Below are positions 1 through 4,883 of a stretch of 5,820 bases of DNA, one piece after another. How positions within the stretch are numbered: position 1 is the stretch's first letter; every line of letters begins with the position of its first letter. A model generated the notes under the pieces. It searched no databases. It had not been told where the DNA came from and saw nothing but the letters and a program-made list of their open reading frames with translations. Origin of the DNA: an uncultured Lachnospiraceae bacterium (GTDB lineage Bacteria > Bacillota > Clostridia > Lachnospirales > Lachnospiraceae); NCBI GenBank assembly GCA_946633495.1, contig CAMPAX010000156.1, positions 1-5,820 on the forward strand, given 5' to 3'. A program made the position numbers and the translations under genes.

Positions 1-2
1 CG

Positions 3-821
3 GCCACGGAAGGCCAGTTCGGAGCGGATATCTCTATGGCATCCGTTCGCGCGGCTCTGCAGAAGCTGGGCTTTGACGATATGGTGGAAGTGGGCCTGGG
101 CGGAGACATGACGGCGGCTTATGAATCCAAAGAATGGGCGGAGGCGCTGGAGTCCGGACGGAAAATGACCACCTCCTGCTGCCCGGCATTTATCAATCTG
201 CTCAGAAAGCAGTTCCCGCAGCAGTTTGAGGAGAATAAGTCCGAGATTGTATCCCCCATGTGTGCCGTTTCAAGGTATCTGAAGGCGAAGAATCCCGGCT
301 GTGTCACGGTGTTCATCGGTCCCTGTGTTGCCAAGAAATCAGAGTCTCAGGATCCGTCGATCCCGGATAACGCAGACTATGTTATGACCTATGGTGAGTT
401 CAGAGCACTTCTTCGGTCCCGGGATGTGGAACTGGAACCGGTGGAGGAAGGATATCAGGAAGCGACAGTCTTCGGTAAAAGGTTTGCCGCGAGCGGCGGC
501 GTTGCGGCAGCGGTGATGGAGTGCATGCAGGAACGTGGCGTGGACACGTCCGGGATCAAGCTTCGGAAATGTGCCGGTCCCAGGGACTGCATTCAGGCGG
601 TAACGCTCCTGAAATTCGGCAGGCTGCCGGAGGATTTCATCGAAGGCATGTACTGCCCCGGCGGATGTGTGGGCGGACCTTCGAAGCACAAGGCAGAAAA
701 TGAGATCATGCGCGCACGGGAAGGACTTCTGCAGAAGGCCGAGAACCGGAGCGTTTTGGAGAACCTGAAGAAATATCCCATGGACAGCTTCTCCATGTAC
801 CGCGACGGACGGATGGACTAA
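3..821 (+). CDS. [FeFe]-hydrogenase-like protein, C-terminal catalytic (H-cluster) domain; 5' end outside window
   Basis: This is the C-terminal 272 residues of an iron-only hydrogenase family protein. The reading frame is open to the left edge, and the ATG at 36 is internal, because family-like sequence (EGQFGADIS) precedes it. Such enzymes interconvert protons and H2 with reduced ferredoxin or related carriers in the cytoplasm. Three H-cluster loops are visible. L1 is TSCCPAF (171-191), with both the proton-relay and the ligand cysteine. L2 is GPCVAKKSE (318-344). L3 is EGMYCPGGCVGGP (642-680), with its Cys-x3-Cys pair at 654 and 666. All four cysteines expected to bind the H-cluster are therefore present. 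L2 has Gly where canonical enzymes have Met (MPC), and L3 ends in GGP rather than GGGQP. This pattern fits the short, non-canonical clades (group B-like or sensory types) better than CpI-type HydA. An extra KCAGPRDC cysteine pair lies before L3. Any N-terminal ferredoxin-type domain would lie outside the window. The family call is firm; the subgroup and whether it evolves H2 are inferred. Confidence 0.9.
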   Translation, partial: ATEGQFGADISMASVRAALQKLGFDDMVEVGLGGDMTAAYESKEWAEALESGRKMTTSCCPAFINLLRKQFPQQFEENKSEIVSPMCAVSRYLKAKNPGCVTVFIGPCVAKKSESQDPSIPDNADYVMTYGEFRALLRSRDVELEPVEEGYQEATVFGKRFAASGGVAAAVMECMQERGVDTSGIKLRKCAGPRDCIQAVTLLKFGRLPEDFIEGMYCPGGCVGGPSKHKAENEIMRAREGLLQKAENRSVLENLKKYPMDSFSMYRDGRMD

Positions 822-841
822 TTCCCGGTCACAGAAATGCG

Positions 842-870
842 TGGACGTTCCATAGTGTATATGATAGAAT
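842..870 (+). promoter_or_regulatory. Probable SigA-type promoter with extended -10
   Basis: The -35 box is TGGACG (842-847, four of six matches). A 17-base spacer leads to the -10 box TAGAAT (865-870, five of six), preceded by TG one base upstream (862-863), which makes an extended -10. The predicted start of transcription is about 876-878, at the first base of the palindrome annotated next. It would drive that RNA and, if there is read-through, the gene at 1030. The spacing and the TGn element make it a better than chance match, but it has not been tested. Confidence 0.55.
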
Positions 871-877
871 GATGACA

Positions 878-933
878 GGGTCAAAAGGTCCGAGCGACGC
901 CCCTCAGCGGTCGCCTGAGACCTTAATTGACCC
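878..933 (+). repeat. 56-base imperfect palindrome; possible structured RNA or dispersed intergenic repeat
   Basis: The outer arms GGGTCAA (878-884) and TTGACCC (927-933) are perfect complements. The next arms AAGGTC (885-890) and GACCTT (919-924) are also perfect, with only an AA bulge (925-926) between the two blocks. Inside, GCGAC (894-898) pairs with GTCGC (910-914), leaving a small loop near 901-906. An alternative inner stem CTCAG (903-907) with CTGAG (915-919) would compete with it. The element begins at the predicted transcription start of the promoter at 842-870, so the RNA would open with a long hairpin. No T-tract follows directly, so it is not a plain terminator. I do not recognise it as a known riboswitch class. 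It could be a leader RNA, a small RNA or a REP-like repeat; copy number in the genome would separate these. Confidence 0.6.
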
Positions 934-961
934 GCCGAACACGAATGGCGTAGTCATTTTT
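933..961 (+). terminator. Weak hairpin plus T5, possible terminator or attenuator
   Basis: CGCC (933-936) can pair with GGCG (947-950) around a 10-base loop, and a run of five T (957-961) follows six bases later. The stem is short and the gap to the T-run is long, so termination would be weak or partial. If it works, the promoter at 842-870 would yield an RNA of about 85 bases carrying the palindrome, with partial read-through into the gene at 1030. Confidence 0.25.
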
Positions 962-1029
962 CACAGGAAAATAAGATCAAGGTTATTTTACGAGGTGTGT
1001 AAGCGCAAAGCAGGAAATAGGAGGTTGTC

Positions 1030-1395
1030 ATGGCAGAAGGTTTGACATTTGAGCAGGCACTGAACCTGTATAAGATCCGTTATCGTGTAATGTATCATAA
1101 TTATCTGGAAAGTCTGGCAGATCCCAACGCATTTGTCACGTTGGAGAATATGTACGGACGTCTTATGGAGATGCGCTATGTCCTGATGGAGCTGTACAAT
1201 GTATCGGAAGCAGAACTGGAAGGACTGGCGGATGATGCAAAGAATGACCGGCCGGTGATCATCACCCGGGGAGATCATATCCGTACCATGACGGATGAGG
1301 AGCTGGCGGATATGTTCCTGGATATCGTGGAAGGAAAGCTGAATCCTGCAGAGCTTACTGTGGACTGGCTGAAGGTTGAAGGAGAGTTCCTGTAG
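1030..1395 (+). CDS. Hypothetical protein, 121 residues, with C-terminal TDEELADM...WLK module
   Basis: I do not recognise a characterised family, and no function is assigned. The gene looks real: AGGAGG (1019-1024) stands five bases before the ATG, and the frame is uninterrupted. The product is soluble, acidic and cysteine-free, with no signal peptide or membrane segment. Residues about 5-65 look like two or three amphipathic helices rich in Tyr, Met and Leu. A short strand-like segment PVIITRGD (75-82) follows. Then comes IRTMTDEELADMFLDIV (84-100), and after a short linker the tail contains VDWLK. That C-terminal half recalls small proteins of Lachnospiraceae and their phages that carry a DRIRxMTDEELA...WLK pattern around clustered cysteines, but here the cysteines are absent. 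That resemblance is from memory and needs a profile search. The gene sits 31 bases before tatD on the same strand, so co-transcription is likely. The structured leader upstream may regulate it. Confidence 0.8.
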   Translation: MAEGLTFEQALNLYKIRYRVMYHNYLESLADPNAFVTLENMYGRLMEMRYVLMELYNVSEAELEGLADDAKNDRPVIITRGDHIRTMTDEELADMFLDIVEGKLNPAELTVDWLKVEGEFL

Positions 1396-1426
1396 GTCAG
1401 ACTGAGGCTGCAAAGAAGATTGGATT

Positions 1427-2215
1427 ATGATGAATATAAAATACTATGACATAGGCCTCAATCTGTTCTCGGCCCAATTCAAACACCCGGACAAGGTGCT
1501 GCAGCGTGCGGCGGAGGCAGGTGTGGCCTGCATCCTGACCGGTTCGGATCCGAAGGAAAATCGTACCATTGATGCGTATCTTTCGGATCATCCGGAGATA
1601 ACGGTCTATGGTACCGCCGGACTCCATCCCCATAACGCCAGCGGTTATTCAAAGGATATTTTGGACGAGGTGCGCCGGATCTATACCGGAAATCCTCGTG
1701 TTGTGGCAGTGGGAGAATGTGGTCTGGATTATAACCGTATGTTTTCTCCGAAGGAGGATCAGCTTCGGACGTTGGAAGACTTTGTGGCACTGGCGGAGGA
1801 ACTTGGCGCTCCCATGTTCCTGCATGAGCGGGATGCGGCGGAGGATTTTGCGGCAATATTTGCATCTATTCCCGAAGTGGCAAAACGTTCGGTGGTGCAT
1901 TGCTATACCGGAGACCGCATAACGGCGGAACGATATCTGGATATGGGATTTTGCATCGGTGTTACCGGGTGGATCTGTGATGACAGGAGAGCAGACGAGC
2001 TTCGGGATGCGGTACAGGTGATCCCGAAAGACAGGATATTGATCGAAACGGATGCTCCGTATCTTACACCGAGAAATGTCCCCGGACTCGGCCGGACAAA
2101 TGTTCCGGAGAATATCATTTACGTAGCCAAAGCTTTGGCGGAGTATATGCGTATTTCAGAGGAGGAACTGATCCTGGCGGCGGCTGAAAATACGCGCCGG
2201 ATCTTCGGATTATAA
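1427..2215 (+). CDS. tatD: TatD-type metal-dependent hydrolase (deoxyribonuclease family)
   Basis: This 262-residue TIM-barrel amidohydrolase-superfamily protein has the normal length for TatD. Members are divalent-metal-dependent 3'-5' exonucleases or DNases of the cytoplasm, linked to DNA repair and turnover. Visible motifs in order are DIGLNLFSAQF (8-18), GLHPHNA (65-71), GECGLD (96-101), FLHERDA (131-137), VVHCYTG (156-162), TGWICDDRR (180-188) and ETDAPYL (207-213). The expected metal ligands Glu97, His133, His158 and Asp209 are all present. The DIGxNL start and the GW-C-D-RR segment match the E. coli TatD branch rather than the YcfH/YabD branch, which begins with an HxH motif. Two ATGs compete (1427 and 1430), with only a weak AAGAAG (1413-1418) upstream. 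I keep 1427, but 1430 would change just one residue. The weak site may mean translation depends on the gene before it. A strong terminator follows three bases after the stop. Confidence 0.93.
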   Translation: MMNIKYYDIGLNLFSAQFKHPDKVLQRAAEAGVACILTGSDPKENRTIDAYLSDHPEITVYGTAGLHPHNASGYSKDILDEVRRIYTGNPRVVAVGECGLDYNRMFSPKEDQLRTLEDFVALAEELGAPMFLHERDAAEDFAAIFASIPEVAKRSVVHCYTGDRITAERYLDMGFCIGVTGWICDDRRADELRDAVQVIPKDRILIETDAPYLTPRNVPGLGRTNVPENIIYVAKALAEYMRISEEELILAAAENTRRIFGL

Positions 2216-2217
2216 AC

Positions 2218-2259
2218 AAAAAAGAATCGGACCGCCCGCCGGGTGGTTCGATTCTTTTT
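2218..2259. terminator. Strong bidirectional intrinsic terminator between tatD and the lipoprotein gene
   Basis: The stem AAAAAGAATCG (2219-2229) pairs perfectly with CGATTCTTTTT (2249-2259). It continues inward through GACC (2230-2233) and GGTT (2245-2248), including a G-T pair, and a GC-rich top with a three-base loop near 2238-2240. T5 closes the plus-strand side, and the A6 run (2218-2223) becomes U6 on the minus strand. It can therefore end both tatD from the left and the lipoprotein transcript from the right. Confidence 0.93.
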
Positions 2260-2277
2260 GTCTGGAGTCAGTGTATG

Positions 2278-2475
2278 CTATTCGCCCTTGATGTCCAAAA
2301 GTGAATCGGGATTTTGCTGGTTCAGCTGGTCTACAGCTTCCTGCGCCTGATCCTCCAGCTTCTTTGCAAGTTCCATCTGCTGATCGCCTACCGTTTTTTC
2401 CGGACCGCATCCGGTAAGAAGAGAAGCGGTTCCGAGGATCAGGAGAGATGCCAAAAGTAAGAAACGTTTCTTCAT
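2278..2475 (-). CDS. Small secreted lipoprotein, 65 residues
   Basis: The ATG at 2475 is chosen because GGAGG (complement of 2483-2487) lies seven bases upstream and a textbook signal peptide starts there. An in-frame start at 2502 would place nine extra residues before it with no good ribosome site. Residues 2-4 are KKR, residues 5-19 form the hydrophobic core, and the lipobox is LTGC (20-23). Cys23 is therefore predicted to be lipidated and the protein anchored on the outer face of the membrane. The mature part is only about 43 residues and is charged and Gln-rich, with an amphipathic helix (roughly 31-55, ELAKKLEDQAQEAVDQL) and a short DSLLDIKGE end. No enzymatic domain fits in this length. 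It stands alone between a terminator and the divergent hsp20 promoter region. The function is unknown; the lipoprotein call itself is secure. Confidence 0.85.
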   Translation of the reverse strand: MKKRFLLLASLLILGTASLLTGCGPEKTVGDQQMELAKKLEDQAQEAVDQLNQQNPDSLLDIKGE

Positions 2476-2565
2476 ATGTGTACCTCCGAAATGAAGCAGC
2501 ACTATTGCATGCTTTCGAAACTTACCTGTGATGTTTCTTCAGGATATCTGTCAGTTTCAATAGAT

Positions 2566-2594
2566 AGAGTACACCCAATCGTCACCTCAGTCAA
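2566..2594 (-). promoter_or_regulatory. Tentative promoter of the lipoprotein gene
   Basis: On the minus strand, TTGACT (2589-2594) makes a good -35 box (five of six). Seventeen bases on, TACTCT (2566-2571) is only a poor -10 box (three of six). It would give a leader of roughly 85 bases. No better candidate was seen in the gap. It does not overlap the CIRCE element, so the lipoprotein gene need not share HrcA control. Confidence 0.3.
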
Positions 2595-2631
2595 TTCGTT
2601 TCTTTTGGACACAAAATGTTCACAAAATCTG

Positions 2632-2658
2632 TTAGCACTCATACTTGACGAGTGCTAA
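2632..2658 (+). promoter_or_regulatory. CIRCE operator (HrcA binding site)
   Basis: TTAGCACTC (2632-2640), a nine-base spacer and GAGTGCTAA (2650-2658) match the CIRCE consensus exactly. The complementarity runs three bases further on each side (CTG at 2629-2631 with CAG at 2659-2661 in register), giving 12-base arms. CIRCE is the binding site of HrcA, the repressor of class I heat-shock genes in Gram-positive bacteria. HrcA is released when it is not kept active by GroEL. Here it overlaps the -35 box of the hsp20 promoter, so repression by blocking RNA polymerase is expected. Confidence 0.97.
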
Positions 2659-2673
2659 CAGAAGTGGTATAAC
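2645..2673 (+). promoter_or_regulatory. SigA-type promoter of hsp20, embedded in CIRCE
   Basis: The -35 box TTGACG (2645-2650) has five of six matches and lies mainly in the CIRCE spacer, its last base being the first of the right arm. The spacer is exactly 17 bases. The -10 box TATAAC (2668-2673) also has five of six matches, with TG at 2665-2666 making an extended -10. Transcription should start near 2680, giving a leader of about 78 bases before the ATG at 2758. The leader contains a small CACC-GAAA-GGTG hairpin (2698-2709). Confidence 0.85.
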
Positions 2674-2757
2674 ATAATCAACAAGAAGAAATAAACCCAC
2701 CGAAAGGTGAGCAACAGGCAGTCCGGATGGGTTGCGGATAAGAAAGGAGCGTTGAGT

Positions 2758-3195
2758 ATGTATTACCCGAATATTTTTAAAGGAACCGTTGTTGATGATC
2801 TGATGAATGAGCTGATGGGCTATCCCTGCAACCTGGAAAAGGAAAAGAAGGTTCCCGAGAGCATCGGCCGGATGGCAGCAGATGTAAAGGAGTATGATGA
2901 CCGGTACGAGCTGGATCTGGAACTTCCGGGATTCAAGAAAGAAGAAGTTAAGGTTGAGCTGGAGGATGGTTACCTGAAGATCTCTGCGGACCACAGCGAA
3001 GAGGCCGAGAAGAAGGAAGACGATGGTAAGTACCTCAGAAAAGAGCGTCATTATGGCAAGCTGCAGAGAAACTTCTACGTTGGACCGAGAATCAAGAAGG
3101 AAGGCATCAAAGCCTCATTTGAAAATGGAGTTCTTGCCCTGACAGTTCAGAAGGAGAAGGAAGAGGAGAAAAAGGAGATCATTGATATCCTGTAA
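2758..3195 (+). CDS. hsp20: Small heat shock protein, Hsp20/alpha-crystallin family
   Basis: This 145-residue ATP-independent holdase chaperone binds unfolding proteins in the cytoplasm and usually forms large oligomers. The ATG at 2758 has AAAGGAG (2743-2749) eight bases upstream. An in-frame GTG at 2707 would add 17 residues but has no good ribosome site. Residues 1-38 are the variable N-terminal arm. The alpha-crystallin domain spans about 39-130, with the early strand motif YELDLELPGFKKEEV (50-64) and the family signature AxxxNGVL (119-126, in ASFENGVLALTV). The C-terminal extension is very rich in Lys and Glu and ends with an I-x-I oligomerisation motif (Ile142-Asp-Ile144). The length is typical of clostridial Hsp18/Hsp20. 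The perfect CIRCE operator and promoter immediately upstream predict HrcA control, rather than control by CtsR or SigB. It appears to be transcribed alone. Confidence 0.96.
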   Translation: MYYPNIFKGTVVDDLMNELMGYPCNLEKEKKVPESIGRMAADVKEYDDRYELDLELPGFKKEEVKVELEDGYLKISADHSEEAEKKEDDGKYLRKERHYGKLQRNFYVGPRIKKEGIKASFENGVLALTVQKEKEEEKKEIIDIL

Positions 3196-3267
3196 TCCTG
3201 ACTCTCTTTGGAATCCTGATCAGTTGCGGAGAACCGATGAAAAGCTTACGGTAGTGACATAGATCAT

Positions 3268-3285
3268 AAAAAAACCGAAGCGGTT
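3268..3285 (-). terminator. Intrinsic terminator of the two-component operon (minus strand)
   Basis: Read on the minus strand, AACCG (complement of 3281-3285) pairs with CGGTT (complement of 3273-3277) around a CTT loop. It runs into seven U (complement of 3268-3274). The stem is short but GC-rich, with a tight loop and a strong U-tract, and it lies just beyond the larger hairpin that follows the kinase stop codon. Confidence 0.7.
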
Positions 3286-3290
3286 ATATA

Positions 3291-3330
3291 AACAGGAAGA
3301 AGCCCCGGGTGACCGGGGCTTCTTCCTGTT
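3291..3330. terminator. Perfect 18-base-pair hairpin between convergent hsp20 and histidine kinase genes
   Basis: AACAGGAAGAAGCCCCGG (3291-3308) is perfectly complementary to 3313-3330 around the four-base loop GTGA. The outer end of the stem overlaps the kinase stop codon (3329-3331). Neither side has a proper T-tract: GTTATAGG follows on the plus strand and TATATAACC on the minus strand. It may act as a pausing or 3'-end-protecting hairpin, or as the main stop for hsp20 transcripts, with the U7 terminator at 3268-3285 serving the minus strand. Confidence 0.7.
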
Positions 3331-4840
3331 ATAGGCTTCCCGAAGAGACACGCCCTTCGCTGGAAGCGCTTTCGCCGTCTAAAGCCTCCTCCCGTTCATC
3401 ATCCAAAGAACTGTCCGGGGCTTCTTCTACCTGGACGTATTCGCGCCTCTCGGTACTCCTTTGCTTTGGCGGCTCCTCCAACGGAACATCCATCAGCATG
3501 CTCTTCGGAAGAACTACCCGGATGCGAGTTCCCAGTTCGGTACGGGAGAGGATCTCAAAATGTCCTTTGTGTCGGTCTACGATCCATTTTGCAATGGCCA
3601 GTCCGAGGCCGGTACCCTTGATCTCGCGGGCTTCATCGGAACGATAGAAGCGTTCGAACATGTGCTGCACATCCGCTTCGGCCATGCCGATACCGGAGTC
3701 CTGAACCTGAAGATACAGACCGCCGTCATCCGTCCTTCCGGCAGAGAGGTAGATATCGTCCCCTTCTTTGGTGTATTTTGCGGCGTTATCCACAAGGATC
3801 CGGATGGACTGCTTCAGCAGAGTCGGGTCACCGATTACGGAAGGCATGAATTTCGGAGCCTTGAAACGGTATTTGTGTTTTTCGTCGATCATCAGGGACT
3901 CTTCATAAATCTCTTCCATCATGTCCCTCGGATTGATGGGCTCCTCCTTCAGCTGCGTGCGGCCTGCATCGCCGCGGGCGAGGAAGAGCAGCTGCTCCAC
4001 AAGCTGGTGCATATGATCCGCCTCATGAGTGATGGCGGTAATGGATTCATTCAGAACTTCTTCGTCCTCCCGGCCCCAGCGTTCCAGCATATTTGCGTAA
4101 CCCTGGATCACGGCGATGGGGGTTCGAAGCTCGTGGGAAGCGTCATTTACAAAACGGGCCTGCTGCTGGTAGCTTTCGTGCATACGGCGGAGCAGATTGT
4201 TCATGGCCGCTTCTATGCCCTGCAGCTCCTGGTCTCCGAGAGAAGGCATACGGTCCTGCCCGGGATCCAGCTCCTGAATGGCTTCTTCCAAACGGTGGAA
4301 GGATGCATCGGAGCTTCCCTCGGTCTGGAAGATGGCGTCCGAAAATGTCATCTTGCTCATGGCATCCGCTTTCAGTGCGATGTCATTGATGGGCTGCAGG
4401 GTCTGGCGGATCTTCCTGGATTCACCGTACCAGTGGACTGCTATGGAAATGATCTGCGTCAGCAGCAGAGTGCCGAAGAGGACCAAAGAGAAGAAGAGCA
4501 GCCGGCTGCAGTTCTCCCGGAGGATCTCGACCCCGGCATCGTCATTTGCAATGTATTCAATGCCCCAGAAACCGTCGCTGCTTTGAAAGCTGCGGCTCCG
4601 GAAAAGGGAGAAATCCCCGGTCACCCGGAGCTCGGTGTCCACGATCCAGCCGCCCCAGAGCAGGAAGAAGATCAGAAAATCGAAGCATAGATACATGGCG
4701 ATCTTCTTTCGGAAGATCATGTTGTGCAGCTTTCGTGTAATGGAATTCATTTTGCGAAGAGGCTGGTCTTCGCGGGATTCAGGCCTCGGATCAAAGTCGT
4801 ATCCCGGCTCGCGGTCCGTTCTTGTCTGTCTTTCCGCCAT
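3329..4840 (-). CDS. Membrane sensor histidine kinase (HAMP, HisKA, HATPase_c)
   Basis: This 503-residue kinase autophosphorylates and passes phosphate to the regulator encoded just upstream. AAAGGAGG (complement of 4846-4853) stands five bases before the ATG. About 45 charged cytoplasmic residues come first, then a membrane segment (about 47-67), an outside loop of only about 45 residues (68-112), and a second membrane segment (113-136). The HAMP region follows, with Pro150 in its first helix. The phosphoacceptor box FVNDASHELRTP has His236. The ATPase domain shows the N-box ILVDNAAKYT (Asn352), the G1 box DSGIGM (381-386), the F-box FERFYR (395-400) and the G2 box GTGLGLAIAK (409-418), so all motifs are intact. 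Two oddities stand out. The stretch from membrane to H-box is about 90 residues, with a 30-40-residue acidic/polar insertion (about 170-206). A Ser/Glu-rich tail of about 55 residues follows the catalytic domain (447-503). The signal is unknown; the small outer loop suggests sensing in or near the membrane. The GC-rich antisense frames inside it are not genes. Confidence 0.95.
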   Translation of the reverse strand: MAERQTRTDREPGYDFDPRPESREDQPLRKMNSITRKLHNMIFRKKIAMYLCFDFLIFFLLWGGWIVDTELRVTGDFSLFRSRSFQSSDGFWGIEYIANDDAGVEILRENCSRLLFFSLVLFGTLLLTQIISIAVHWYGESRKIRQTLQPINDIALKADAMSKMTFSDAIFQTEGSSDASFHRLEEAIQELDPGQDRMPSLGDQELQGIEAAMNNLLRRMHESYQQQARFVNDASHELRTPIAVIQGYANMLERWGREDEEVLNESITAITHEADHMHQLVEQLLFLARGDAGRTQLKEEPINPRDMMEEIYEESLMIDEKHKYRFKAPKFMPSVIGDPTLLKQSIRILVDNAAKYTKEGDDIYLSAGRTDDGGLYLQVQDSGIGMAEADVQHMFERFYRSDEAREIKGTGLGLAIAKWIVDRHKGHFEILSRTELGTRIRVVLPKSMLMDVPLEEPPKQRSTERREYVQVEEAPDSSLDDEREEALDGESASSEGRVSSGSL

Positions 4841-4883
4841 GACGGCCTCCTTTCTCAGATGATGGAAATGGTTCGGTAAAAGG

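Noticed and set aside
339..884. A 181-codon minus-strand frame opposite the hydrogenase gene.
   Set aside because: The hydrogenase motifs fix the coding strand; the antisense product has an erratic composition and no family match.
880..890. A GGTCAAA followed by AGGTC, which looks like a CtsR operator.
   Set aside because: CtsR sites need two full heptads three bases apart; the second is incomplete and the spacing is wrong. The bases are part of the palindrome arm.
2610..2628. A direct repeat CACAAAAT spaced 11 bases apart just upstream of CIRCE.
   Set aside because: Two short A-rich copies are easily expected by chance. It could add UP-element or bending character, but nothing in the sequence shows a function.
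2476..2658. A 60-codon plus-strand frame in the gap before hsp20.
   Set aside because: It runs through the CIRCE element, ends in it, and has no ribosome site; the stretch is better explained as regulatory DNA.
2707..2757. An upstream GTG start for hsp20 that would add 17 residues.
   Set aside because: There is no good ribosome site before it, and the added sequence is unlike the family. The ATG at 2758 has AAAGGAG at the right distance.
2695..2757. A possible RNA thermometer in the hsp20 leader (CACC-GAAA-GGTG hairpin, and AACCCA with TGGGTT).
   Set aside because: Neither pairing hides the AAAGGAG ribosome site, and no U-rich or anti-Shine-Dalgarno strand is visible, so temperature control of translation is not supported.
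3461..4690. A 409-codon open frame on the plus strand, opposite the histidine kinase.
   Set aside because: It lies wholly inside a kinase gene whose motifs are all intact, has no ribosome site and shows no domain. Long antisense frames are expected opposite genes with this codon use.
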